Shown: one piece after another, positions 5,318-12,953 of the stretch
How positions within the stretch are numbered: the stretch's first letter is position 1
Layout of the letters: the number at the start of each line of letters is the position of its first letter
Made by a program: the position numbers and the translations under genes
Notes under the pieces: generated by a model
What the model was told of the DNA's origin: nothing
The model's database searches: none
Seen by the model: only the letters and a program-made list of their open reading frames with translations
DNA from: a virus
IMG/VR virus record: IMGVR_UViG_3300006735_000254
Span: 1 to 24,004 of that record
Direction: 5' to 3' (one strand)
DNA: 24,004 nucleotides

Positions 5318-6927
5318 TGATAAATTATAACACACCGATTATACCTACTGGTGCTGACGATGTTTCTAAAGCGTTCTTAAAAAAGTACGAAAAGGCAAAG
5401 CATCATCGGCAAAACTTTGTTGATTTGTTTGAGGAGTGTTATGAATATGCGCTACCACAAAGAGAGTCTTTCTATTATGAAACTTCGGGTGAAAGACGTG
5501 ATGACAAGATATTTGACGAAACTGCGGTGGTTGGCGTTCAAGAGTTTGCGTCTAGGCTACAGCAGGGTCTTGTTCCCAATTTTGCTCGCTGGGCAGATTT
5601 TACAGCGGGGAGTGAAGTCCCTAATGAAGAGCGTGATACAGTTAATAACGAGTTGGACGAAGTAACTGAATATGTATTTGAAGTAATACAGAACTCTAAT
5701 TTTGGTCAAGAAGTACATGAATCTTTTATGGATTTGGCTGTAGGCACTGGCGTACTTGCTGTGTCAGAGGGTGATGCTATTAACCCTGTAGTTTTCTCAG
5801 CAATACCCTTGCCTCATGTTGTGTTAGACAGTGGAGCGGATGACCGCATTGACCACGTTTATCGTGAACGTATGGTTAGGTATTCTGATATTCCGCATAT
5901 GTATAAGAAGAATAAAATATCATCAAAGATGGCTGACCGCATCTCTAGAAGTCCAGATGATAAAACAAAGATTCTTGAAATTGTGTGTAAAGATTATAGC
6001 AAACCTAATCAAGAAGCTAATAAATTTTATGCAATAGAAACTTCTTTAGGCGAGTGCATAGCTGAAGATAACTATACTGGCGTAGGCTCAAATCCATTTA
6101 TTTGTTTTCGTTGGTCAAAGTGTTCAGGTGAGATTTATGGGCGTGGCCCACTAATTAATGCACTTAGCGCAATTAAAACTACCAACCTCACTATTGAGTT
6201 AATACTTGAAAATGCACAGATGGCTATCTCTGGCATCTATCAAATGGAAGACGATGGTGTTGTAAACCCTGATACAATCAATCTCGTTCCAGGAACTGTT
6301 ATACCTAAAGCTGTAGGTTCAGCAGGATTGCAACCAATAAGAGCGGCTGGTAGCTTTGATGTTGCTAACCTTGTCCTGTCGGACATGAGGCTAAACATTA
6401 AACGCGCATTGTATAATGATATGCTGGGCAACCCAGATAGAACACCTGCATCTGCAACAGAGGTTGCGGAACGTATGGCTGACTTGTCTAGGCGTATTGG
6501 TTCAGCATTTGGAAGATTGCAAGCAGAGCTAGTTCAACCTGTACTTCAGCGTGTAGTTTACATACTGAAAAAGCAGGGCAGGATTGAACTGCCTACTATT
6601 AACGGCAGAGAAGTAAAGGTACGGTCTGTATCTCCTTTGGCTCAAGCGCAAGCAAACCAAGACATTACATCTGTTGCTAGATTCTTAGAATTAGTACAGG
6701 GTCGTTTTGGGCCAGAGATTACAAACATTCTGATTAACTCAGAAGAGACTGCCGTGTATCTTGCGAAAAAGTTTGGCGTTCCAGACAATCTAATTAGGGA
6801 TTTGAATGAGCGTCAACAGTTGGTGCAGATGGCGCAACAATATGCCATGCAACAACAGATGATGTCGCAACAAACACAGGAGCAAGTAGTTGGCGGAAAC
6901 CAAGGGCCGCAAGCACCTCAGTCTTGA
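5317..6927 (+). CDS. Head-tail connector (portal) protein, T7 gp8-like
   Basis: Forms the dodecameric ring at the single vertex through which DNA enters and leaves the head. The 536-residue protein fits the bacteriophage head-to-tail connecting protein family in length and pattern: LFEECYEYALPQRESFYY near residue 40, KIFDETAVVGVQEFASRLQQ, LVPNFARWADF, then a wing region with GTGVLAVSEG, a clip/stem region around CFRWSKCSGEIYGRGP (about residues 264-279) and PASATEVAERM in the C-terminal part. The end is Gln-rich (QQYAMQQQMMSQQTQEQ), as often in this family. Start overlaps the previous stop. The Bbp19-like gene begins inside its last codons. Confidence 0.93.
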   Translation: MINYNTPIIPTGADDVSKAFLKKYEKAKHHRQNFVDLFEECYEYALPQRESFYYETSGERRDDKIFDETAVVGVQEFASRLQQGLVPNFARWADFTAGSEVPNEERDTVNNELDEVTEYVFEVIQNSNFGQEVHESFMDLAVGTGVLAVSEGDAINPVVFSAIPLPHVVLDSGADDRIDHVYRERMVRYSDIPHMYKKNKISSKMADRISRSPDDKTKILEIVCKDYSKPNQEANKFYAIETSLGECIAEDNYTGVGSNPFICFRWSKCSGEIYGRGPLINALSAIKTTNLTIELILENAQMAISGIYQMEDDGVVNPDTINLVPGTVIPKAVGSAGLQPIRAAGSFDVANLVLSDMRLNIKRALYNDMLGNPDRTPASATEVAERMADLSRRIGSAFGRLQAELVQPVLQRVVYILKKQGRIELPTINGREVKVRSVSPLAQAQANQDITSVARFLELVQGRFGPEITNILINSEETAVYLAKKFGVPDNLIRDLNERQQLVQMAQQYAMQQQMMSQQTQEQVVGGNQGPQAPQS

Positions 6928-7162
6928 TGGGTATGAACGCCCAGCAAAAGTGGACGAAACCATTTCTTTAAATGTAGCCGCTTTGTTTAGCAGTGAGTTA
7001 GGCAAAGAGGTATTGAAATATCTTCGTTCAATAACTATTGAATCAGTACATGGAGCAGGTGTATCTGATGCACAGTTACGCCATGCAGAGGGTCAAAGAT
7101 ATATCGTTGGTATTATCGAAGGCAGAGTTAAACACGCACATAAGGTGAAAGAAAATGAGTGA
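6890..7162 (+). CDS. Bbp19-like phage protein
   Basis: A 90-residue protein with no internal Met, so it must use a non-ATG start. TTG at 6890 has AGGAG 6 bases upstream and is the best choice; the gene then overlaps the portal end by 38 bases in another frame. Residues 30-85 match the Bbp19-type pattern: LFSSELGKEVLKYLRSIT, a variable loop, then AEGQRYIVGIIEGRV. This family sits between portal and scaffold genes in many podophages, as here. Its function is not settled as far as I know. Family call moderately sure; start codon inferred. Confidence 0.75.
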   Translation: MAETKGRKHLSLDGYERPAKVDETISLNVAALFSSELGKEVLKYLRSITIESVHGAGVSDAQLRHAEGQRYIVGIIEGRVKHAHKVKENE

Positions 7163-7877
7163 AGAAGCACAAGTTGAATCTACCGAAAGTGCTGAACCAA
7201 CAGAGGCAGTCCAGACTGAGACTGCGGTTGAGCGTCCTGAGTGGCTTCCTGAAAAGTTTGGAAATGCAGAAGACCTAGCTAATGCTTACTCTTCTTTGGA
7301 AAGTAAGTTGGGTCAAAAAGAAGAAGACTTTAGAAAATCTTTTATGGAACAGATTGAGTCGGAAGCCTATGCCAATCGTCCAGAGTCTGTTGGCGATTAT
7401 GAATTGCCAGAAGGCATTGACGAAGAATCATCTACTGACAACGAACTCTTGCAGTGGTGGGCTAATCACGCTTATGAAAACGGCTTTAATCAAGATGAGT
7501 TTTCAGAAGGCATTAATATGTATTTGAGTGCGCTAAACGAGGGTGTGCCTGATTATGAAGAAGAGCTAGGTAAATTAGGAGACAATGCTTCTGCTCGCAC
7601 AGAAGCTGTGTCTTTGTTTGCTAATCAATTTTTCCCAGAGGAACAACTAGGCGCAATAGAACGTATGTGTGAAACTTCTGAAGGTGTGCTAGCTTTAGAA
7701 ACAATTATGAACGCAATGCGTGATACCACACCACTTGCAGGCAACACACCATCTGGTCAAGTGTCTGAAGATCAGTTGCGTCAGATGATGATGGATGACA
7801 GATATCATAATCCTGCAAAACGCGACCCCAACTTTATTAAAATGGTTGAGGATGGTTTTAAAAAGATTTATGGCTAA
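7155..7877 (+). CDS. Capsid assembly scaffolding protein, T7 gp9-like
   Basis: Temporary core around which the capsid shell assembles; it leaves before DNA fills the head. The 240-residue protein is strongly acidic and Glu/Ser/Thr-rich at the N-terminus, followed by ERPEWLPEKFGNAEDLANAY (residues about 26-45), the hallmark of T7-type scaffold proteins. The centre is helical and acidic. The C-terminus has a basic helix (DRYHNPAKRDPNFIKMVEDG, then FKKIYG), which fits the known capsid-binding end of scaffolds. T7 gp9 is about 300 residues, so this one is shorter. It overlaps its neighbours by 8 bases at each end. Confidence 0.88.
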   Translation: MSEEAQVESTESAEPTEAVQTETAVERPEWLPEKFGNAEDLANAYSSLESKLGQKEEDFRKSFMEQIESEAYANRPESVGDYELPEGIDEESSTDNELLQWWANHAYENGFNQDEFSEGINMYLSALNEGVPDYEEELGKLGDNASARTEAVSLFANQFFPEEQLGAIERMCETSEGVLALETIMNAMRDTTPLAGNTPSGQVSEDQLRQMMMDDRYHNPAKRDPNFIKMVEDGFKKIYG

Positions 7878-8391
7878 TATCATAAAACGAGTTGGGCGGC
7901 TCTCGTTAATCAAAAGTCGCCCCGAAGATGCTGATGAACTAGCACCCTACTTGCGTTTAAATGACAAGAGAGAGTGTTTAATTATGGGGCTAGAGCCTTT
8001 AGAAGCATTGCGTGAGCCGTTAGCTATTGATGGCGCATTTACTTACACAATTAGATTTGATGAAAATCCCATTGCCATGTGTGGCACTGTGCCTGTAACA
8101 GGTGACACCGCTAGAGTGTGGATGTTAGGCACTGGCGGCATCAACAACAATTTTCGTCCGTTCTTGCGTGGGTGCAAAGAGGTTATACGCATCCTGCAAG
8201 GCAACTATGATATGATTGAAAATTTTGTTCCTGTTGACCACACAGAGACAATTATGTGGTTAAGTTGGTGTGGGTTTACGTTTGATGATGATTTGTTTGA
8301 AATCAACGGACATACGATGATGAGATTTGTACGTTGCATTAATCAGAAAAATAATGTTTACTATCTACAACAACGGCCTGTAATGCACTGA
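7870..8391 (+). CDS. T7 gp13-like protein with acetyltransferase-type fold
   Basis: A 173-residue protein when started at ATG 7870 (MANIIKRVGRLSLIKSRPED), which gives the usual 8-base overlap with the scaffold gene; in-frame ATGs at 7795 and 7852 would put more sequence inside the scaffold gene. The pattern matches phage gp13-like/GNAT-fold proteins: an N-terminal strand-helix, then DENPIAMCGTVPVTGDTARVWML, a helix with FRPFLRGCKEVIRIL, and NFVPVDHTETIMWLSWCGFTF, which parallels the W-NYV..NT.HIRFLK..GA.F region of T7 gp13. T7 gp13 is needed for virion morphogenesis. In T7 the gene follows gene 12; here it lies between scaffold and capsid. The canonical acetyl-CoA loop is not obvious, so catalysis is doubtful. 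Confidence 0.7.
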   Translation: MANIIKRVGRLSLIKSRPEDADELAPYLRLNDKRECLIMGLEPLEALREPLAIDGAFTYTIRFDENPIAMCGTVPVTGDTARVWMLGTGGINNNFRPFLRGCKEVIRILQGNYDMIENFVPVDHTETIMWLSWCGFTFDDDLFEINGHTMMRFVRCINQKNNVYYLQQRPVMH

Positions 8392-8418
8392 GCGACCCTA
8401 ACGGATACTCGCAGTGAG
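8392..8418 (+). promoter_or_regulatory. Candidate phage RNA polymerase promoter before the capsid gene
   Basis: GCGACCCTAACGG (8392-8404) begins immediately after the stop of the gp13-like gene, in the 79-base gap before the capsid gene. Together with the next 14 bases it aligns with 1135-1161, sharing GCGAC, CTA, GG, ACT and AGT in order with one gap. A promoter here would give the capsid gene its own strong transcript, as in T7. Only two sites support the motif. Confidence 0.35.
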
Positions 8419-8470
8419 GATGCCAAGCAGACAACCGCAGTAAAATTAACTTAACTCAGAAGGACTGAAA

Positions 8471-9283
8471 ATGGCTAATACTATTGATGTAGCATTTATC
8501 AAACAGTTCGAATCTGAAGTTCACATGGCTTATCAGCGCATGGGTTCTAAATTGCGGAACACTGTTCGTATGGCAAGCAATGTATCAGGTTCAACTGTAC
8601 GTTTCCAAAAAATTGGTACAGGCGCGGCTTCTACCAAATCACGCAACGGCAATGTAACTCCTATGGAACTTGCACACACACAAGTGGAAGCAACAATGGA
8701 AGACTTCTATGCCGCAGAATACATTGACAAGTTGGATGAACTGAAGACAAACATCAACGAGCGTTCAGCCGTTGCACAATCTTCAGCCGCCGCACTTGGT
8801 CGCAAGACTGATGAAATCTTGTATACTGCAATGGACGCTGGTGCAAATTCAACACAGATTCATGATACTAACTCGGCTCTTCAGCTTGCAGATATCTTGT
8901 CTTTGTTTGAAACATTTGGTTCAGCAGACATTCCTGAAGACGGTAATCGCTATCTTGCTATGCACCCAAAGGGTTATGCAGACCTGTTCAACATTACTGA
9001 ATTCGCATCTAGCGATTTCGTTGGTGAGCAGAACCTGCCTTTCGCTGGCGGCATGACAATGAAAGAGTTTATGGGCTTCAAGATTTTCTCAACTTCAGCA
9101 GTAACTGCTGGTAAGAATATGGCTTACCATACGTCTTCTGTTGGTCTGGGTGTAAACTCAGACGTATCAACTGAGATTAACTATGTCGCAGAAAAAGTAT
9201 CACACCTTGCAACATCAAGTATGTCAATGGGTGCGGTAGTCATTGATGCCAACGGCATCTATGAAGTTCTAGACAATAACTAA
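8471..9283 (+). CDS. Major capsid protein
   Basis: Builds the icosahedral shell. The 270-residue protein follows the scaffold module and begins MANTIDVAFIKQFESEVHMA, with QRMGSKLRNTVRM and GSTVRFQKIGTG typical of a capsid family in marine and other podophages with HK97-type folds. Later segments KTDEILYTAMDAG, HPKGYADLFNITEFASSDFV, FMGFKIFSTSAV and the final SHLATSSMSMGAVVIDANGI fit that family better than T7 gp10. It has a good ribosome-binding site (AAGGA, 6 bases upstream) and a 79-base leader with a candidate promoter. No frameshift signal for a longer minor form is seen at its end. Confidence 0.9.
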   Translation: MANTIDVAFIKQFESEVHMAYQRMGSKLRNTVRMASNVSGSTVRFQKIGTGAASTKSRNGNVTPMELAHTQVEATMEDFYAAEYIDKLDELKTNINERSAVAQSSAAALGRKTDEILYTAMDAGANSTQIHDTNSALQLADILSLFETFGSADIPEDGNRYLAMHPKGYADLFNITEFASSDFVGEQNLPFAGGMTMKEFMGFKIFSTSAVTAGKNMAYHTSSVGLGVNSDVSTEINYVAEKVSHLATSSMSMGAVVIDANGIYEVLDNN

Positions 9284-9297
9284 AAGGAGTTAGCATT

Positions 9298-9567
9298 ATG
9301 GCATATTCAGCATCTGGCCTAACCCTTATTGGTGGCTCATCAGCACAGCGTATGTGGATTTATACTAGCGCAGACACTATTGCTGATATTAATACTGAAG
9401 ACTACTTCCTGAAAGCAATTGGCATGATTAACAAAAATTATGTTATGTTTATTGTTTCTTCAACAGGCGGTACGCCAGCAGTATCAACTGCATATTGCAA
9501 TCAGTCTGATGGCACAAACATCGACATCGTAAACGGTGTTGCTGTTACTGCTACTGATAGCGATTAA
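9298..9567 (+). CDS. Small protein downstream of the capsid gene, possible head decoration protein
   Basis: An 89-residue, beta-rich, low-charge protein starting MAYSASGLTLIGGSSAQRMW, followed by IYTSADTIADINTEDYF. This GLxLIGG...RxWxYxxxDxxAxIxxxxYF pattern recurs in short proteins of many phages, usually next to capsid or tail genes. It has a strong AAGGAG ribosome-binding site 8 bases upstream, a sign of high expression like the capsid gene before it. No enzyme motif. Position, size and expression signal suggest a shell decoration or fibre-like protein, but this is inference. Confidence 0.7.
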   Translation: MAYSASGLTLIGGSSAQRMWIYTSADTIADINTEDYFLKAIGMINKNYVMFIVSSTGGTPAVSTAYCNQSDGTNIDIVNGVAVTATDSD

Positions 9568-9574
9568 AGGATTT

Positions 9575-9606
9575 GGGAGAGGCTAAGGTATCAACTTGCT
9601 TCTCCC
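9575..9606 (+). promoter_or_regulatory. Hairpin at the head-tail gene junction
   Basis: GGGAGAGGC (9575-9583) pairs with GCTTCTCCC (9598-9606), nine pairs including one G-T, around a 14-base loop. It sits between the capsid companion gene and tail tubular A, where T7 carries its late terminator. No T-run follows, so it is more likely a leaky attenuator, an RNA processing site or a stabiliser than a full terminator. Confidence 0.5.
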
Positions 9607-9616
9607 ATAACCTACA

Positions 9617-10210
9617 ATGGCAGTAAGTAGCACCCACGCAAATACACCGATTGATATCTGTTCCAGAGCATTAATTTTGATTGGGGCAAACACAATCACT
9701 TCGTTTGAAGACGGTACAACCGAGGCTCTTGTCTCGGTAAATATGTATGAGGACGTTGCTCGTACAGCATTGGTAAACTCACGCTGGCGTTTTGCAACCA
9801 ATCAAACAGAACTTAATTTACTTACAGCACCGCCCACTGGAAGATATGACAGAGCATATCAACTGCCATCAGACTATTTGATGACTCACGCGGCTACTGT
9901 AAATGATAATCTGATTGAATATCAGTTATATGGTGACAAGCTGTTTGCCAATACATCACCATTAGACAAAGTAATTCTAGACCACACATTCCGTGTAGAT
10001 GAAGTTTATTGGCCTTCTTACTTTACCATTGCTGTTGAGTATGCTTTGGCTACTGTCTTTTCAACATCAGTTGCTAGAGACACTGCATTAGCTGGTTTAA
10101 TGAACACACAAGCACAGCTAACAATGACTAAAGCTAGAACGTTAGATTCACAGCAACAGACAACTCGTAAGCTGGCAACATCGAGGTTTATTACGAATAG
10201 GCGTAGCTAA
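9617..10210 (+). CDS. Tail tubular protein A (T7 gp11-like gatekeeper)
   Basis: Forms the ring joining portal to nozzle. The 197-residue protein starts MAVSSTHANTPIDICSRALI, then LIGANTITSFEDGTTEALVS and YEDVARTALVNSRWRFATNQ, and contains RYDRAYQLPSDYL (about residues 75-87), the signature of the T7 gp11 family, whose usual length is close to 200. No Shine-Dalgarno is visible within 12 bases of the ATG; the nearest purine-rich stretch lies inside the hairpin loop 20-30 bases upstream. The end overlaps tail tubular B as TAATG. Confidence 0.92.
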   Translation: MAVSSTHANTPIDICSRALILIGANTITSFEDGTTEALVSVNMYEDVARTALVNSRWRFATNQTELNLLTAPPTGRYDRAYQLPSDYLMTHAATVNDNLIEYQLYGDKLFANTSPLDKVILDHTFRVDEVYWPSYFTIAVEYALATVFSTSVARDTALAGLMNTQAQLTMTKARTLDSQQQTTRKLATSRFITNRRS

Positions 10211-12474
10211 TGGCAAGGATTAGAGTTCCCATTTCAAACTTTCAGTTTGGTGAAGTCAGTCCTTCTATGCTGTCTCGCACTGATACTAAAGTCTATGCCG
10301 CCGCCGCTAAGAAAGTTGAAAACTTTTTTATAAGAAATGAGGGTGGCATTCTAAAGAGGTTTGGCACGCGCAAGGTGTATGAGTTTGACACAACTGTTAA
10401 CTCATCAAAGCGTATGCAACACCGCATCATTCCGTTTATATTTTCTGACGATGAGCGTTACATTATTTCTCTTGAACATGAGAAGATTAGATGCTTTAAG
10501 ATAGACCCATCTACTGGTAATGTTACTCTTGTAGAAACAATTACACAGGACGTTGACTCGGCAACTTTGCCTATCAATGATAGCATTCTTGATGAGATTA
10601 CATTTGCTCAATCAGGCGATGTAATGTTTCTTTGTCACAATACATTTAAGATTCGCAAACTTGTACGAACAAGCCTTAATGACTTTGAGGTGAGTACATT
10701 TGCATTTGGTACAGATGCTGACCAAAACTACATTCATCAACCATACTATTCGTTTCACGACCCTTCTGTAACACTAGACCCCTCTAAGACTAGTGGGGCT
10801 GGTGCTACGCTTACAACAAGCGCAAACTATTGGGACACAACAGGAACGCAATCAAACGGCAATTATTCAAATTCCAAACACATTGGCATTACTATTCGCT
10901 TTCATGGGCAAGAAATTGAAATTAAATCTGTGCAATCTGCGACACAAGCAACTGGTGATATTGTAGATAAGTTAGAAGTGCATCTTGATACAGATGCTAT
11001 TGAAACAACTGATGGCATTGCTGACATAGAAATAACTATGGCTTTGCATGGGCTAACTACTGGAGACAGTGTTATTATTTCTGAGGCTGGTGCTGTAGGT
11101 GGTATTTCGTCTAATCAAATAAATGGCACAAGAACTGTGCAAGATGTTGTTAATCAGAATGTGTTTATTGTTACCGCTGGTGCAAATGCAAATGCTTCTA
11201 CTGTAGGTGGCGGCACACCTAAGATTGAAACACATGCTCCAAGTTCACAATGGGAAGAGCAATCATATAGCGGATTGAGGGGCTTTCCTGCGGCTGTAAC
11301 GTTTCATGAGAATCGTTTGTGGTTTGGAGGCACTATTGCACAGCCAGACGGAATCTGGGCAAGTAAGAGTGCTAACTACTTTAACTTTGATGTGGGCGGT
11401 GCAGAAGATGATGACGCATTAGACCTTACGGCTAGCATTGGTGAGATTAATAGTATACGCCACATTGTATCAAATCGTGACTTACAAATTTTTACTAGTA
11501 CATCAGAATTGTATATTCCTGCGGTTTCAGAAAAACCTATTACGCCAACAAATGCACAAATTAAAAGACAAACACCATTTGGTGCAGGGTTTGTAAAGCC
11601 GCAGTCACTCGATGGCGCAACTATATATGTGCAAAAGAATGGGTCAGTAGTTAGAGAATACATCTACTCTGATGCAGAAGCGGCATATGTATCCACCTCT
11701 ATTAGCCAGCTTTCAGCGCATTTAATTAACGACCCTGTTCAAATGACCATCTTGCGCGGTGCAATTAATCGACCAGAATCTTACGCATTTGTTCTAAACA
11801 GTGATGGTACAATCGCGTTGTTCACTTCTAACAGGGCTGAACAACGTGCAGGTTGGTCACAGTTTACTACTAAAGGTAAGTTTCATTCTATCTGCACTGT
11901 TGATGACAGGGTGTTCTTGGTGGGTCAGTATGATAAGGGCGATGGGACAAATAAGTTTATTCTTACAGAGTTTAACTCAAGTCTTAACATGGACTTCTCT
12001 GACAACTTTACTGGCACTGCTGGGGTGTTTAATGTATCTAGTCACTTTGCTAATGATGCAGTTGTATCTGTGGTGGATGGGGATAATTATCTTGGCCAGT
12101 TTACTGTAGCTAATGGTCAGGTAAATGTATCTGCTGTGCAACAAATAACAAGCGCAGAAATTGGTTATGAGTTTAATTTAGAGTTTGAAACACTGCCTAT
12201 TGATGCGTCAGTACAAAATGGCCCATTAACAGGCAATCCAAGAAGAGTAAATCGTGTTATACTAGATTTAGTAGATACACTGTCTGTATCTGTAAACAAT
12301 AACAGGTTAGTAATAAGACAGGTAAATAGTAACTTTGCAGTTAGTAGAGAGCCTGTAACAGGCAAGGAAGAGTTTAGGTTGCTTGGTTTTAGTAAAGACC
12401 CAACAGTAAAGATAACGCAGTCTGCGCCTCTTAAAGCGCAAGTAAATGGTATTATAGCAGAGGTATCGTTCTAA
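10210..12474 (+). CDS. Tail tubular protein B (T7 gp12-like nozzle)
   Basis: Makes the tail nozzle below the gp11-like ring. The 754-residue protein (T7 gp12 is about 790) starts MARIRVPISNFQFGEVSPSM and has the family hallmarks RNEGGILKRFGTRKV (residues 42-56), RGFPAAVTFHENRLWFGGT (357-375) followed by GIWASKSANYFNF. Residues about 265-340 form a Gly/Thr-rich insert with HGLTTGDSVIISEAG, a small beta domain seen as an add-on in related nozzle proteins. The C-terminal 120 residues have strands and a NPRRVNRVILDLVDT motif. Ends in a TAATG overlap. Confidence 0.92.
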   Translation: MARIRVPISNFQFGEVSPSMLSRTDTKVYAAAAKKVENFFIRNEGGILKRFGTRKVYEFDTTVNSSKRMQHRIIPFIFSDDERYIISLEHEKIRCFKIDPSTGNVTLVETITQDVDSATLPINDSILDEITFAQSGDVMFLCHNTFKIRKLVRTSLNDFEVSTFAFGTDADQNYIHQPYYSFHDPSVTLDPSKTSGAGATLTTSANYWDTTGTQSNGNYSNSKHIGITIRFHGQEIEIKSVQSATQATGDIVDKLEVHLDTDAIETTDGIADIEITMALHGLTTGDSVIISEAGAVGGISSNQINGTRTVQDVVNQNVFIVTAGANANASTVGGGTPKIETHAPSSQWEEQSYSGLRGFPAAVTFHENRLWFGGTIAQPDGIWASKSANYFNFDVGGAEDDDALDLTASIGEINSIRHIVSNRDLQIFTSTSELYIPAVSEKPITPTNAQIKRQTPFGAGFVKPQSLDGATIYVQKNGSVVREYIYSDAEAAYVSTSISQLSAHLINDPVQMTILRGAINRPESYAFVLNSDGTIALFTSNRAEQRAGWSQFTTKGKFHSICTVDDRVFLVGQYDKGDGTNKFILTEFNSSLNMDFSDNFTGTAGVFNVSSHFANDAVVSVVDGDNYLGQFTVANGQVNVSAVQQITSAEIGYEFNLEFETLPIDASVQNGPLTGNPRRVNRVILDLVDTLSVSVNNNRLVIRQVNSNFAVSREPVTGKEEFRLLGFSKDPTVKITQSAPLKAQVNGIIAEVSF

Positions 12475-12944
12475 TGGACTATCTTACAATGGCACAACTT
12501 GCTGGCACTGGTTTAAAGTTTGTGTCTGCTTTGCAGGGTGGACAGGCCGCACAAGATCAGGCCGCTTTTGATAACTACCAAACAGAGCTAAAAATCAATC
12601 AAGAAAAGATTGTTGGTCGCCAAAGAATGAACCAGCGCAACGCACAGTTTGCGGCAAATGAATCTATTAACAGAGCTACGTTTCTTAGCGGCATGAATCG
12701 TGATGTGAGTGACAGAAGCTTTAGAGCCTTTATGGAACGTCAACGTGAGATAGCGTCAGAAGATGCAGAGGTTATTTCTGGTCAAACAATAATGAGTACG
12801 TCACAGTTGCGAGTGGCGCAAAAAGCAACCTCACTTAGAGCCGACCAAGCAAAGCAAGCCGCATTGTTAGGTGCTGGCTCTGCTCTTGCATCTGGTTTGT
12901 TTAGGTACGAACAGTATCGCGTTGGTGAAAGTTTATTTGATTAG
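12474..12944 (+). CDS. Internal virion protein, T7 gp14-like
   Basis: A 156-residue helical protein starting MDYLTMAQLAGTGLKFVSAL, rich in Gln and Ala (QGGQAAQDQAAFDNYQTELK), with a hydrophobic Ala/Gly/Leu segment at 129-143 (AALLGAGSALASGLF) that could insert in a membrane. T7 gp14 (196 residues) is an ejected core protein that forms an outer-membrane channel; the position after gp12 and before two giant core proteins fits exactly. Sequence similarity is of the loose kind usual in this family. Translation is coupled to the nozzle gene. Confidence 0.78.
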   Translation: MDYLTMAQLAGTGLKFVSALQGGQAAQDQAAFDNYQTELKINQEKIVGRQRMNQRNAQFAANESINRATFLSGMNRDVSDRSFRAFMERQREIASEDAEVISGQTIMSTSQLRVAQKATSLRADQAKQAALLGAGSALASGLFRYEQYRVGESLFD

Positions 12945-12953
12945 GTATTAATA

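Noticed and set aside
7795-8391. Longer version of the gp13-like protein starting at 7795
   Set aside because: The extra 25 residues lie in another frame inside the scaffold gene and do not resemble the family; the 8-base overlap start at 7870 matches the style of the neighbouring junctions.
9240-9300. Programmed frameshift joining the capsid gene to the next gene, as in T7 10A/10B
   Set aside because: No slippery sequence near the capsid stop, and the next gene has its own strong ribosome-binding site.
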